A DNA stretch of 64,000 nucleotides, taken from positions 1 to 64,000 of the forward strand of contig JAGBAX010000007.1 of assembly GCA_017938765.1 (NCBI GenBank), read 5' to 3'. A model generated the notes under the pieces. It saw only the letters and a program-made list of their open reading frames with translations, ran no database searches and was not told the origin of the DNA. Numbering within the stretch: the stretch's first letter is position 1; every line of letters starts with the position of its first letter. Origin of the DNA: Alistipes sp. (GTDB lineage: Bacteria; Bacteroidota; Bacteroidia; Bacteroidales; Rikenellaceae). Both the position numbers and the translations under genes were made by a program. This document shows positions 32,414 through 40,415 of this stretch, in pieces.

Positions 32414-32421
32414 CAAAGGTA
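32414..32421 (-). promoter_or_regulatory. -7 element of the dnaB-priA unit
   Basis: TACCTTTG on the minus strand, 22 nt before the dnaB start, matches TAnnTTTG. It follows the comF stop at 32455 closely. Confidence 0.55.
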
Positions 32422-32454
32422 ATAAAATAAGTTGAAAAAGTGCAGTGCGCCAAA

Positions 32455-33171
32455 CTATTTCTCTACAAGATGTCGTGTGGCGGCGAGTGTGGCAACAGAA
32501 ATTTTTACATTGCCACCGCAGGCAGTACGAATAGCTGTGGCCAGTGTTGTCAGCGTCGCACCCGATGTAAAGACATCGTCTACAAGAAGGATGTGTCGCC
32601 CCACAAGAGCCTCTGGGTGCTTTACGGTGAAGATGTTGTCTATATTCTGCCAGCGGTCAATAAAGTTTGTGCCCGCCTGCGGAGGGTTGTTTACGCTTCG
32701 CTTGACGGCATTAAAAGAGTATGGGATTTTACTTTTGCTGCTTATGCCGGCGGCGATATACTCGCTCTGGTTGTATCCGCGTGCAAGGCGACGACGCCAG
32801 TGCAGTGGCACTGGGACAATAAGGTCTATGCCCTGAAGAAAATCTGTGCGCAGAAGTTCTGTAGCATACCACTGGGCTAAGTTCTCGGCTAAAAACCAGT
32901 GGTTGTGATACTTAAATTCGTGAATCATCGCTCTCCAAGGGCTCCCCTCTGTAAACCACATAAAGGCTGCGGCACGCTCTACGGGCACAATGCCCCAAAA
33001 GCGCTGCTCCATTGTGTTATCTCGGCTCTGCCATAGGTGTGTATATGGTGCAGCGAGCTGACAGTCAAGGCAGACAAATGTCTCACTCGCCCCTAACCGC
33101 TTACCACAAATAGGGCAGGTGGGTGCAATGATGATAGTGCGAAGGGCGTGGAGAGTCTTCTGTAGAATCAT
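32455..33171 (-). CDS. ComF-family phosphoribosyltransferase-like protein
   Basis: A 238-aa protein with an N-terminal four-cysteine zinc motif (CPICGKRL ... CLDCQL), then a PRTase core: PVPLHWRRRLARGYNQSEYIA and the PRPP loop ILLVDDVFTSGATL. In competent bacteria ComF/GntX-type proteins take part in DNA uptake or PriA-linked repair. Its ATG overlaps the stop of the RCK-domain gene by one base (TAATG). Confidence 0.9.
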   Translation of the reverse strand: MILQKTLHALRTIIIAPTCPICGKRLGASETFVCLDCQLAAPYTHLWQSRDNTMEQRFWGIVPVERAAAFMWFTEGSPWRAMIHEFKYHNHWFLAENLAQWYATELLRTDFLQGIDLIVPVPLHWRRRLARGYNQSEYIAAGISSKSKIPYSFNAVKRSVNNPPQAGTNFIDRWQNIDNIFTVKHPEALVGRHILLVDDVFTSGATLTTLATAIRTACGGNVKISVATLAATRHLVEK

Positions 33172-33590
33172 TAGAGCAGTGCCTCGGAGTTCTTGTCGTT
33201 CAGCTTCTGGGCAAAGAGTTTTGCGGCATAGCTCTCTGGGATGAATATCTTGCTGATGTTCATTGCCTCAAGGATACTTTTATGCACAGTGTCGAGTGCA
33301 CGAGCGTAGATTGTCTCTACATTGAGGCTCTTCAGAGCCGCTACAGCGCGCAGTGAGTGGTCCATACTCTGACCGATAGCCACTACAGCATAGTCTATAT
33401 CTGACAGAGGTAGTGAGCGCAGGGCTACAGCCGATGTGGCATCCATAATGTAGGCAAAGGCTATGCGGTCCTTAACCATCTCTACGCGCACAGCATCGCT
33501 ATCTACTCCAATAACCTCGTGTCCATTGTCGGTAAGTGTCTGGGCAAGGGTCATACCGAAGTTTCCCAGACCGATAACTAAATATTTCAT
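33171..33590 (-). CDS. RCK_N-only TrkA/KtrA-like potassium regulator (short)
   Basis: A 139-aa cytosolic protein with a Rossmann nucleotide-binding fold: YLVIGLGNFGMTLAQTL at the start, GVDSDAVRVE, and IYARALDTVHKSILEAMNI. Typical KtrA/TrkA proteins (about 220 aa per unit) have a following RCK_C domain; it is absent here and the frame stops at LNDKNSEALL. The stop is fused to the comF start and no frameshifted remainder was seen, so the short form looks genuine. It lies 4 nt downstream of the K+ channel gene and probably gates it in response to nucleotides. Confidence 0.85.
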   Translation of the reverse strand: MKYLVIGLGNFGMTLAQTLTDNGHEVIGVDSDAVRVEMVKDRIAFAYIMDATSAVALRSLPLSDIDYAVVAIGQSMDHSLRAVAALKSLNVETIYARALDTVHKSILEAMNISKIFIPESYAAKLFAQKLNDKNSEALL

Positions 33591-33594
33591 AGTC

Positions 33595-35409
33595 TTAATT
33601 TATGATTACATTCTCTTCTGGTAGCTGGTAGTGCTTATGTTCGCGTGATGCAAAGAGGCTCATCGCCACCGTGATAAGTCCCACGCGACCGATAAACATC
33701 ATTGCTGAGACTATTACCTTGCTCGCTGTTGTTAGTGTGGCGGTGATGCCCATAGATGCTCCAACAGTGCTTAGTGCCGAGACGGTCTCAAAGAGCAGGT
33801 CAAAGGCTGCTATCTCTGGTTCAAGAACTAACAGCGTAACAAAGCAGATGATAATTACCGTCACAGAGCCAAAGATTGTGGCAAAGGCTCGCTTTACGGA
33901 TTTATCTGTAATTGTGCGGTTGAACATCGTAACGCTCTTCTCGTCGCGCACCGTAGACATAAACGATGCAAAGGCCACGCCGATAGTATTTACCTTAATA
34001 CCGCCCGCCGTAGACTGTGATGCACCACCAATCCACATAAGTATTATATATAGTATAAGCGTGAGCAGCGAGAAGTGGTTGATACTAACACTGTTAAAGC
34101 CTGCCGTACGAGGTGTTGCGGCGTTGAAGAGGCTATGCACGAGTTTATCAGTAAGACTCATACCGGCAAAGGCTCCGTTCCACTCAGTAATGGCTATGGC
34201 AACTGTGCCTGTTACAAGCAGGATGATTGTTGCGCTGACGGCAATCTTGGTATTCAGATTTGCAAGATGTGGCAGTCGTGTAGGCTTCTGGTGGCGCACA
34301 AGACGGCTAAAGGCGTAGCGGATGTGGTAGAAAAGTGCATTCTTCAGATTCACAAGTATCGGAAAACCTATACCACCGAGGATAATGAGCATTGAGATAG
34401 TGAGGTAGAAGCCTCCGTGATTCTGGATAAGCAGTGTATTGCCTAAATTACCACTCAAGGTTGAAAATCCCGCATTGCAGAATGCCGATATAGAGTGGAA
34501 GATGGAGAAGAAAATCTCGTCTATAAGGTTCATACCAAGCGTTCCGTGTATCGTAGTCCAGATTGCAAAGGCTCCGATAAGCTCAATGCCTACGGTAAAG
34601 CCCAGAATGTAGAGCAGTGTAGACATCAGCGAGGTAAATGTGTCTGACGATACCATATCGCGCAGAGCAAACTGGTCGTACAGACCCGTATTTCCCATAA
34701 AGAAGAGGGCAAAAAAGCTGGTTATTGTCATCACTCCCAGACCTCCAATCTGCACAAGCAGTGCTATTACAATAAGACCCTCTGTAGAGAATGTCGCTGC
34801 GATGTCTACAGGCGAGAGTCCCGTTACGCAGACAGCACTTGTAGAGACAAATAGTGCATCTACCATAGATATTGTCACCCCGTCAAGTGTTGAACGAGGC
34901 ACCATAAGCAGTATCGTGCCGAAGAAGATAATGATAAGGAATACCGAGGCAAGTAGCAGAGCAGGGTTGGTCCTACGGCGGATAATGCTCACCACGCCGC
35001 GCGAAATCTCCATAATGGCAAAAATACCAACTATGGTGAGCATGTAGAACTTATTGGTAAAAATAATGTAGAAGCGCACAAACCACTGCGCAACAGATGC
35101 TGCAGGTAGAACTTCTGGTAGAACAGATAGATATAGTAGCACTCCTAAAATTATGGTTAGCAGGAAGTTATGCTTCCATATATGCCTCCAGTTTGTAATT
35201 AGTCGGAATGTAAAGATAATAGCGAAGAAGAACTGAACAAAGTGGTAAATCTTGTCTAAATAGCCCATCTCCTCACTACTCAGCGTAAAGCCATAGTCAA
35301 TTATCGCTGCGGCAACAAAGAGTACCGAGACGACAAATGAGAGTAGCTGCACCGCCACTCCCACCCTATTTTGCCACCGCTGTGACACAAAGCGTGAGAT
35401 TAGGTTCAT
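33595..35409 (-). CDS. Ktr/Trk-type potassium transporter, membrane subunit
   Basis: A 604-aa inner-membrane protein. Residues about 1-150 form an extra N-terminal block of helices (VQLLSFVVSVLFVAAAII). Then come four pore repeats with filter-like segments: TSAVCVTGLSPVD, SAFCNAGFSTLSG, ATPRTAGFNSVS and SALSTVGASMG, characteristic of KtrB/TrkH. It takes up K+ with the adjacent RCK protein. The extra N-terminal helices are an unusual length feature compared with the ~450-aa KtrB. Confidence 0.9.
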   Translation of the reverse strand: MNLISRFVSQRWQNRVGVAVQLLSFVVSVLFVAAAIIDYGFTLSSEEMGYLDKIYHFVQFFFAIIFTFRLITNWRHIWKHNFLLTIILGVLLYLSVLPEVLPAASVAQWFVRFYIIFTNKFYMLTIVGIFAIMEISRGVVSIIRRRTNPALLLASVFLIIIFFGTILLMVPRSTLDGVTISMVDALFVSTSAVCVTGLSPVDIAATFSTEGLIVIALLVQIGGLGVMTITSFFALFFMGNTGLYDQFALRDMVSSDTFTSLMSTLLYILGFTVGIELIGAFAIWTTIHGTLGMNLIDEIFFSIFHSISAFCNAGFSTLSGNLGNTLLIQNHGGFYLTISMLIILGGIGFPILVNLKNALFYHIRYAFSRLVRHQKPTRLPHLANLNTKIAVSATIILLVTGTVAIAITEWNGAFAGMSLTDKLVHSLFNAATPRTAGFNSVSINHFSLLTLILYIILMWIGGASQSTAGGIKVNTIGVAFASFMSTVRDEKSVTMFNRTITDKSVKRAFATIFGSVTVIIICFVTLLVLEPEIAAFDLLFETVSALSTVGASMGITATLTTASKVIVSAMMFIGRVGLITVAMSLFASREHKHYQLPEENVIIN

Positions 35410-35413
35410 ACTA

Positions 35414-35445
35414 CAAAGTTATAAAAAATTTAGAGTCATTACAAA
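35414..35445 (-). promoter_or_regulatory. Promoter of the K+ transporter unit
   Basis: On the minus strand TTTG (35445-35442), 20 nt, TAACTTTG (35421-35414), a full match. It lies in the last codons of the upstream DUF2156-GNAT gene. Confidence 0.65.
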
Positions 35446-36759
35446 ATCCGGGGTGCTATTACCGCTTCCCAAGTCGTAATCTGGATAGTTTTCGGGCTGA
35501 ACAAATATTGAATCCCTCATCTCAAAGCCAAAACGGCTGTATAGCCTTTGTGCCGCTTCATCGGCTGGAATCAGAATAAGAGATTTGTACTCTCCGCACT
35601 CTTTAGCGTACTCTATCGCCCTCTGGATAAGCTGCGAGGCGATACCTTGACGGCGGAATGCTCTATCTGTAGCCACAGCATAGATATATCCGTGCTGAGA
35701 GTTGCCATATCGTACAGGCACAAGGTGGAGCATAGCGACCACAGTGCCGTTAATGCTATGTGTAAAGCACAGTTTAGGGTTATAGACAGAGATAAAGAAG
35801 TGGTCTATAGTTGTAATGTCGTCGCCAAAGCACTCTTGCCACAAGTGGCGCATATTCTGCTCCCCTTCAGTAAGCATCAGCGCAGAGTGTTTTGTGAGCA
35901 TAATTGTGGGGTAGTAGCTCTGCTTTGCTCGGCGTAGACCTGCAATACCAAGGTCATCCTCGCGGTTGATGTATTTGTACTCTTTTGAAATCTCTACAGC
36001 CACAAGGTTGTTTATCATCGCGCTTGCGCCGTCAAAGTTGATGTCGCTCTTCTCAATATGGATGCAGAAGGTGTCGTGGTTTATCTGCGAGCCGATAGCA
36101 AAGGCGGCAGGGGTGTTGTCTGCATAGAGAATCCAGCCCCGAAGATTTAGCGCGCGAAACTCGCCAAGGGCGCGTTGCAGAGCCTTCTGCTCTGGGTCGG
36201 AACTCTTTACACCCTTCTGATTGCACCAGAGAGTGTTTAGCTGTCGGCAATCCTCCAAGTTGCTCTCTGAAATTCTCTCAAGGCGGTAGTTATATCGTTG
36301 TGTAAAGCGGTTTATATGGTTGCGCTTTGGCTGATACTTGCGCCCAGGCAGAGTCGCAAGGTCATCGGCAAGGTATATGTAGTCCGCATTTGAGGGTGAA
36401 GCATACACTGTAAATTGGTCTGTATAGAGGTCGTTGATACTCTTAACCCACGAACTATCAAGGCCAAAGAGTCGCAGAGGCGCACCAAGTGAGGCTGCAT
36501 CGGCTATAAGGCACTGAATAACCTCGCTGCGCTCTCCATTGCCCATAGGCTGCATATAGGCGATATCTCCTCTGTCAGTGGTAAAGCGGATAATTAGCCA
36601 GCCGTGCCAAGTGGCTATCTGGCTGTGGTAGCTATCCTGCCAGCAGTAGATATTAGCAAGGCTCATATCGCAGTTGCGGCAGAGAGAGTGTTCTACCACC
36701 TGCTCAAAGATATCTCTATCGGCTGCTGTTATCTGCCGAAAAGTTAGCGGGGACGACAT
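35419..36759 (-). CDS. DUF2156 (LPG-synthase-C-like) domain fused to a GNAT acetyltransferase
   Basis: A 446-aa cytosolic protein from ATG 36759; upstream in-frame ATGs would deepen the overlap with the sulfatase gene. Residues about 1-290 are the phosphatidylglycerol-lysyltransferase C-terminal/DUF2156 fold (CDMSLANIYCWQDSY, YQPKRNHINRFTQRY, YKYINREDDLGIAGLRRAKQSYYP). Residues about 300-446 are a GNAT domain with the acetyl-CoA motif VATDRAFRRQGIASQLIQRA. The substrate is unknown. Its start overlaps the end of the LtaS-like sulfatase gene by 44 nt, so the two are coupled. Confidence 0.8.
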   Translation of the reverse strand: MSSPLTFRQITAADRDIFEQVVEHSLCRNCDMSLANIYCWQDSYHSQIATWHGWLIIRFTTDRGDIAYMQPMGNGERSEVIQCLIADAASLGAPLRLFGLDSSWVKSINDLYTDQFTVYASPSNADYIYLADDLATLPGRKYQPKRNHINRFTQRYNYRLERISESNLEDCRQLNTLWCNQKGVKSSDPEQKALQRALGEFRALNLRGWILYADNTPAAFAIGSQINHDTFCIHIEKSDINFDGASAMINNLVAVEISKEYKYINREDDLGIAGLRRAKQSYYPTIMLTKHSALMLTEGEQNMRHLWQECFGDDITTIDHFFISVYNPKLCFTHSINGTVVAMLHLVPVRYGNSQHGYIYAVATDRAFRRQGIASQLIQRAIEYAKECGEYKSLILIPADEAAQRLYSRFGFEMRDSIFVQPENYPDYDLGSGNSTPDFVMTLNFL

Positions 36760-38689
36760 AACTCTTGCGCTCTGCGTGGTCATAGTATTGCTGAATGTAG
36801 GCCTTGATATAGTTCTCAACATCTTTGTCATACTCGCTCTGGATAAGGTTTTCTGTGAGCGTGCTGTCGGCAATGCTGTATATCTCCGTTACGCGGTCCT
36901 CCGAGAAGATGTGTATGTGGCTATCAGTAAATGCCTTGTACACACCATTGTCGTAGACTACTGTTATGGCTCTACTTTTAGGGTCAAACACATCGCGACC
37001 ATAGGCAAAGTATGGCTTATCGTAGTCCAAAATGCCAAGCAGCGTCGGCATAATATCAATCTGCGACACAGGCTCAGAGTTTCTGCCCTTAATTGACCCA
37101 TCAGGGGTATAGAGCAGACCAATAACGTGAAAATCGCCCGGAGAGTAGTTTGTCCTCTCGGCATAGTGCTCGCACGACACGTGGTCTGCCACAAACGCAA
37201 ATACCGTGCTATCAAACCACTCCTTGTCCCTGTTCTCATTAAAGAACATTTTTAGAGACTGGTCAAGGTATGCCGCGCAAGGCTGAATAAGGGTCTTACC
37301 CTCTGGAAGATGCTCCTTCCACTCTTCTGGCACAACAAAGGGGTGGTGCGAGGATATGGTAAATACCGAGGCGAGGAATGGCTCTTTTAGAGAGTCTATA
37401 GTCTCGCCCATAAAGCCGAGGAACTTATCGTCCCAGATGCCCCAGTAGCCGTCAAAGTCGTTGTAGCCGTGCACTTTTTCGTAATCCTCTTTGCTTATGC
37501 ACTGCTCAAAGCCAGCAGATATTGCGTAGGCATCAAAGCCCATACTTCCGCGCTCCGAGCCACAGAAGAAGGCGGTTGTGTAACCCTTCTCGCGCAGCAG
37601 AGCTGGCAGAGGGCGACTCTCGCCCAACGACTCTGGCATAAGCACAAATGGCTCTACGAGCGAAGGTATTGAGCCCCAGACACTTGGAAGAGCTTGTATA
37701 GAGCGTTTACCATTGGCATACATACGCTCAAAGGTATATCCGCTCTGCATCAGTGAGTCAAGAAACGGAGTGTATCCCTTTTGGCTATCATCGGCATATA
37801 GGTCAGCGCAGAGATAGTTAGAGTTCTCGGCAGACATACTCTCCATAACAAAAATCACGACATTGCGCGCTCTGAACTCTCTATCAGCCTTTGGTGCGTG
37901 ATATGGAGTGTAAATCTGGTTAAGAGTCTTACTATCAAAGTATTGCGGCGTGGTAACGACACTGTTTCCGATGGTGCGGATAATGCAGAAGGGGTTTGAC
38001 AGAACGATGTTAGCCTTACTACTTGTCGTTGCAAACTTTAGAGAGTATGGTATCGCTGTTGGGCGCGCCATACGGCTCAATCCTCCGCGAATACCCGCTA
38101 TGCAGGCGACAATAGTTAGGCAGAGCACAACACTATTTACAGCGTAGTAGCTCCAACGAGTAGTGATTGCCTCTGGGGTAACCTTTCGGCGATATCCCCA
38201 CACTAATAGGGCAATAAGGGCAACGCCTATAGCCACAAGGTGCATATTTTCGGCGGCAAACTTCAGCATTAGGGCTACCGAGTTTGAGTTGTCGGCAAAG
38301 AGTATCTCCTCGGCTGTAAATCGCTTGTCGGTATAGCGGAAGTAGACTGCATCGGCAATGTTTACTGCCACGCAAAAGGCGCCTACAACGGCGTAGTACC
38401 AAAATAGAGTACTCTTGTACCACCCCCTCTCACGAATATGGAGTGGCAGCAGGCTGAGGACTATCCACACACCAAAGGCGTAGCAGATAGATATTGTGTC
38501 AAACCTAAGTCCGCCATATACTAATCGCGGAATTTCGCTCCACTCTATCTCTCCAAAGACCGTGCTGTTATAGAGCGTAAAAACCACTCTGCACAGCATC
38601 AGCACTACAAAAAGTAGCACCGTGCGGTACAGAGTAAGCATTGGATATGTTCTAAAAAATCTATTCACAAGCCTTGAGTGACATATCAA
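36716..38689 (-). CDS. LtaS-like membrane sulfatase/phosphoglycerol transferase
   Basis: A 657-aa inner-membrane protein: about five N-terminal helices (residues 15-195) followed by a periplasmic alkaline-phosphatase-fold domain. Metal and nucleophile motifs: NVVIFVMESMSAENS, GYTPFLDSLMQSG (Thr nucleophile region), and VFAFVADHVS. Family members modify lipids or glycans with phosphoglycerol or phosphoethanolamine. Start choice is uncertain: ATG 38689 overlaps nadC by 29 nt, GTG 38671 by 11 nt, and ATG 38641 leaves a gap; the 38671 GTG fits the usual coupling spacing. Confidence 0.85.
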   Translation of the reverse strand: MICHSRLVNRFFRTYPMLTLYRTVLLFVVLMLCRVVFTLYNSTVFGEIEWSEIPRLVYGGLRFDTISICYAFGVWIVLSLLPLHIRERGWYKSTLFWYYAVVGAFCVAVNIADAVYFRYTDKRFTAEEILFADNSNSVALMLKFAAENMHLVAIGVALIALLVWGYRRKVTPEAITTRWSYYAVNSVVLCLTIVACIAGIRGGLSRMARPTAIPYSLKFATTSSKANIVLSNPFCIIRTIGNSVVTTPQYFDSKTLNQIYTPYHAPKADREFRARNVVIFVMESMSAENSNYLCADLYADDSQKGYTPFLDSLMQSGYTFERMYANGKRSIQALPSVWGSIPSLVEPFVLMPESLGESRPLPALLREKGYTTAFFCGSERGSMGFDAYAISAGFEQCISKEDYEKVHGYNDFDGYWGIWDDKFLGFMGETIDSLKEPFLASVFTISSHHPFVVPEEWKEHLPEGKTLIQPCAAYLDQSLKMFFNENRDKEWFDSTVFAFVADHVSCEHYAERTNYSPGDFHVIGLLYTPDGSIKGRNSEPVSQIDIMPTLLGILDYDKPYFAYGRDVFDPKSRAITVVYDNGVYKAFTDSHIHIFSEDRVTEIYSIADSTLTENLIQSEYDKDVENYIKAYIQQYYDHAERKSYVVPANFSADNSSR

Positions 38690-39515
38690 GCGACTTAATC
38701 TGGTGAGTAAGTGCGCCTACAGAGATAAAATCAACGCCTGTAAGGGCATAGTCGCGTAGGGTATCAAGTGTAATACCACCGCTTGACTCAGTCTGGCAAC
38801 GGCCTGCAACCTTTTTAACCGCCTCGGCTGTCATCTCTACTGAGAAGTTGTCAAACATAATGCGGTCTACACCTCCAGCAGCAAAGACCTCGTCAATATC
38901 CTCAAGGGTACGCACCTCGCACTCAATAGGAATATTTTTACCTTTGGCTGCCAGATACTCCTTTGCGCCAAGGACTGCCTTGCGAACACCACCTGCAAAG
39001 TCAATGTGGTTATCCTTGAGCAGAATCATATCAAAAAGACCGATGCGGTGATTCTCGCCACCTCCAATCTTTACAGCCATCTTGTCCAGCACGCGCATAC
39101 CTGGTGTAGTCTTGCGGGTGTCAAGCACCTTTGTGTGTAGGTCTGCAATGCGGTCGGCATAGACAGCGGTCTGGGTTGCTACGCCACTCATACGCTGCAT
39201 AATGTTGAGCAGTATGCGCTCGGCCTGAAGTAGAGACTGCAGTCGGCCCTCTACATAGAAGGCTATATCGCCAACCTTTACGCGGTCACCATCCTTAAGT
39301 AGCAGTTCAACCTTAACCTCTGGGTCAAGGCGAGAGAGAATAATCTGTGCAATCTCAATACCGGCAATAATACCATTCTGCTTGCATATCAGCTTCATTC
39401 GTCCGCGCTCGGTAGCAGGTATGCAACAGAGTGATGTGTGGTCGCCATCGCCCAAGTCCTCGCTAATAGCAAGCTCTACAAGGGCATCTACATAGGGTTT
39501 ATATTCTGCTTTCAT
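38661..39515 (-). CDS. nadC: Nicotinate-nucleotide pyrophosphorylase (carboxylating)
   Basis: Converts quinolinate and PRPP to nicotinate mononucleotide in NAD synthesis. The 284-aa protein has ILLNIMQRMSGVAT, LDTRKTTPGMRVLDKMAVKIGGGENHR (catalytic core) and a C-terminal SSGGITLDTLRDYALTGVDFISVG. Full length. It lies in a unit whose neighbours are envelope genes rather than nadA/nadB; the calycin-like lipoprotein is 5 nt upstream. Confidence 0.95.
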   Translation of the reverse strand: MKAEYKPYVDALVELAISEDLGDGDHTSLCCIPATERGRMKLICKQNGIIAGIEIAQIILSRLDPEVKVELLLKDGDRVKVGDIAFYVEGRLQSLLQAERILLNIMQRMSGVATQTAVYADRIADLHTKVLDTRKTTPGMRVLDKMAVKIGGGENHRIGLFDMILLKDNHIDFAGGVRKAVLGAKEYLAAKGKNIPIECEVRTLEDIDEVFAAGGVDRIMFDNFSVEMTAEAVKKVAGRCQTESSGGITLDTLRDYALTGVDFISVGALTHQIKSLDMSLKACE

Positions 39516-39520
39516 ATCGT

Positions 39521-40396
39521 TTATTGATTTATTGTTCCTGTAAGTGTTACGCGGGCGTTCATCGCTGCAATGTCGCAGCTGAGCATAACATTGTTGTTTG
39601 TCACAGAGCCTGTGAAATTGGTCATTGTATACTGGTCAAACTTCTCCTCGCCAATAGTAGGAACGATAGATGCGACATTAAATAGACGCTGTGTGCCATC
39701 CTCAGAGAATGAGAAAGGTACATCCTTGAGTGTGAAGGTAATCTCTGGCATCATAGCCACAAAGCGGAACTCCTTGAAGGTGATATTTACAACCTGCTTT
39801 GAGAGATTTGCCTGCGCAAAGCTTACAAGAGTGTCGTCTGAAGAGGTCATTGCACCCTCAGTGCCAGGATTGAGAACTACATCGGCAGTAGCCTTGTACT
39901 CAGCCTCCCATGTCTGCAGAGCATCGTTCTTGCCAAATGTTGCGTGGTAAATAGCTCCACCAAAGTTTACATCAAAGTCTACAACTACACCATTGTCAGA
40001 GATTGAGCCTACGAAGTTGAGCATTGTATACTCCTCGCGTGGCACACCACCAACAGTTGGCACTACGCTCTTCTCGTTGAAAATCCACGAGCCGTAGAGT
40101 GGGTCGTTTGTGTCATTAGATGGGTAGAGCTTGAACTGGATGTCAGATACAAGGAAATTCACATCTGGCATCATTGGCACAAACTTAACGCCCTCAATCA
40201 GTAGGTTGATATAAGGCTTTGTGATATCCTTAACCTCTACTGTCACTGATGCGTTGTCTGTATAAGAGACATTGGTCTCAGTGTTTAAGGTAATCATATC
40301 ACCCGAAATAGTTCGTGACCAAGAGCTGCTGTTGCTCTCTACACCACATGCAGTAACCATAAGAAGCGATACTGCTGCAAAAATAAATTTTCTCAT
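39521..40396 (-). CDS. Calycin-like lipoprotein with two tandem repeats
   Basis: A 291-aa lipoprotein with lipobox VTAC. It is an internal duplication: residues about 63-150 (VKFVPMMPDVNFLVSDIQ, SVVPTVGGVPREEYTMLNFVG) match residues about 205-285 (FRFVAMMPEITFTLKDVP, SIVPTIGEEKFDQYTMTNFTG). The pattern fits the calycin-like beta-barrel lipoproteins of Bacteroidales. It lies 19 nt downstream of the TonB-dependent receptor gene and is probably its partner surface lipoprotein; the ligand is unknown. Confidence 0.75.
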   Translation of the reverse strand: MRKFIFAAVSLLMVTACGVESNSSSWSRTISGDMITLNTETNVSYTDNASVTVEVKDITKPYINLLIEGVKFVPMMPDVNFLVSDIQFKLYPSNDTNDPLYGSWIFNEKSVVPTVGGVPREEYTMLNFVGSISDNGVVVDFDVNFGGAIYHATFGKNDALQTWEAEYKATADVVLNPGTEGAMTSSDDTLVSFAQANLSKQVVNITFKEFRFVAMMPEITFTLKDVPFSFSEDGTQRLFNVASIVPTIGEEKFDQYTMTNFTGSVTNNNVMLSCDIAAMNARVTLTGTINQ

Positions 40397-40415
40397 AGAT
40401 AAAAATGTTGTGTTA

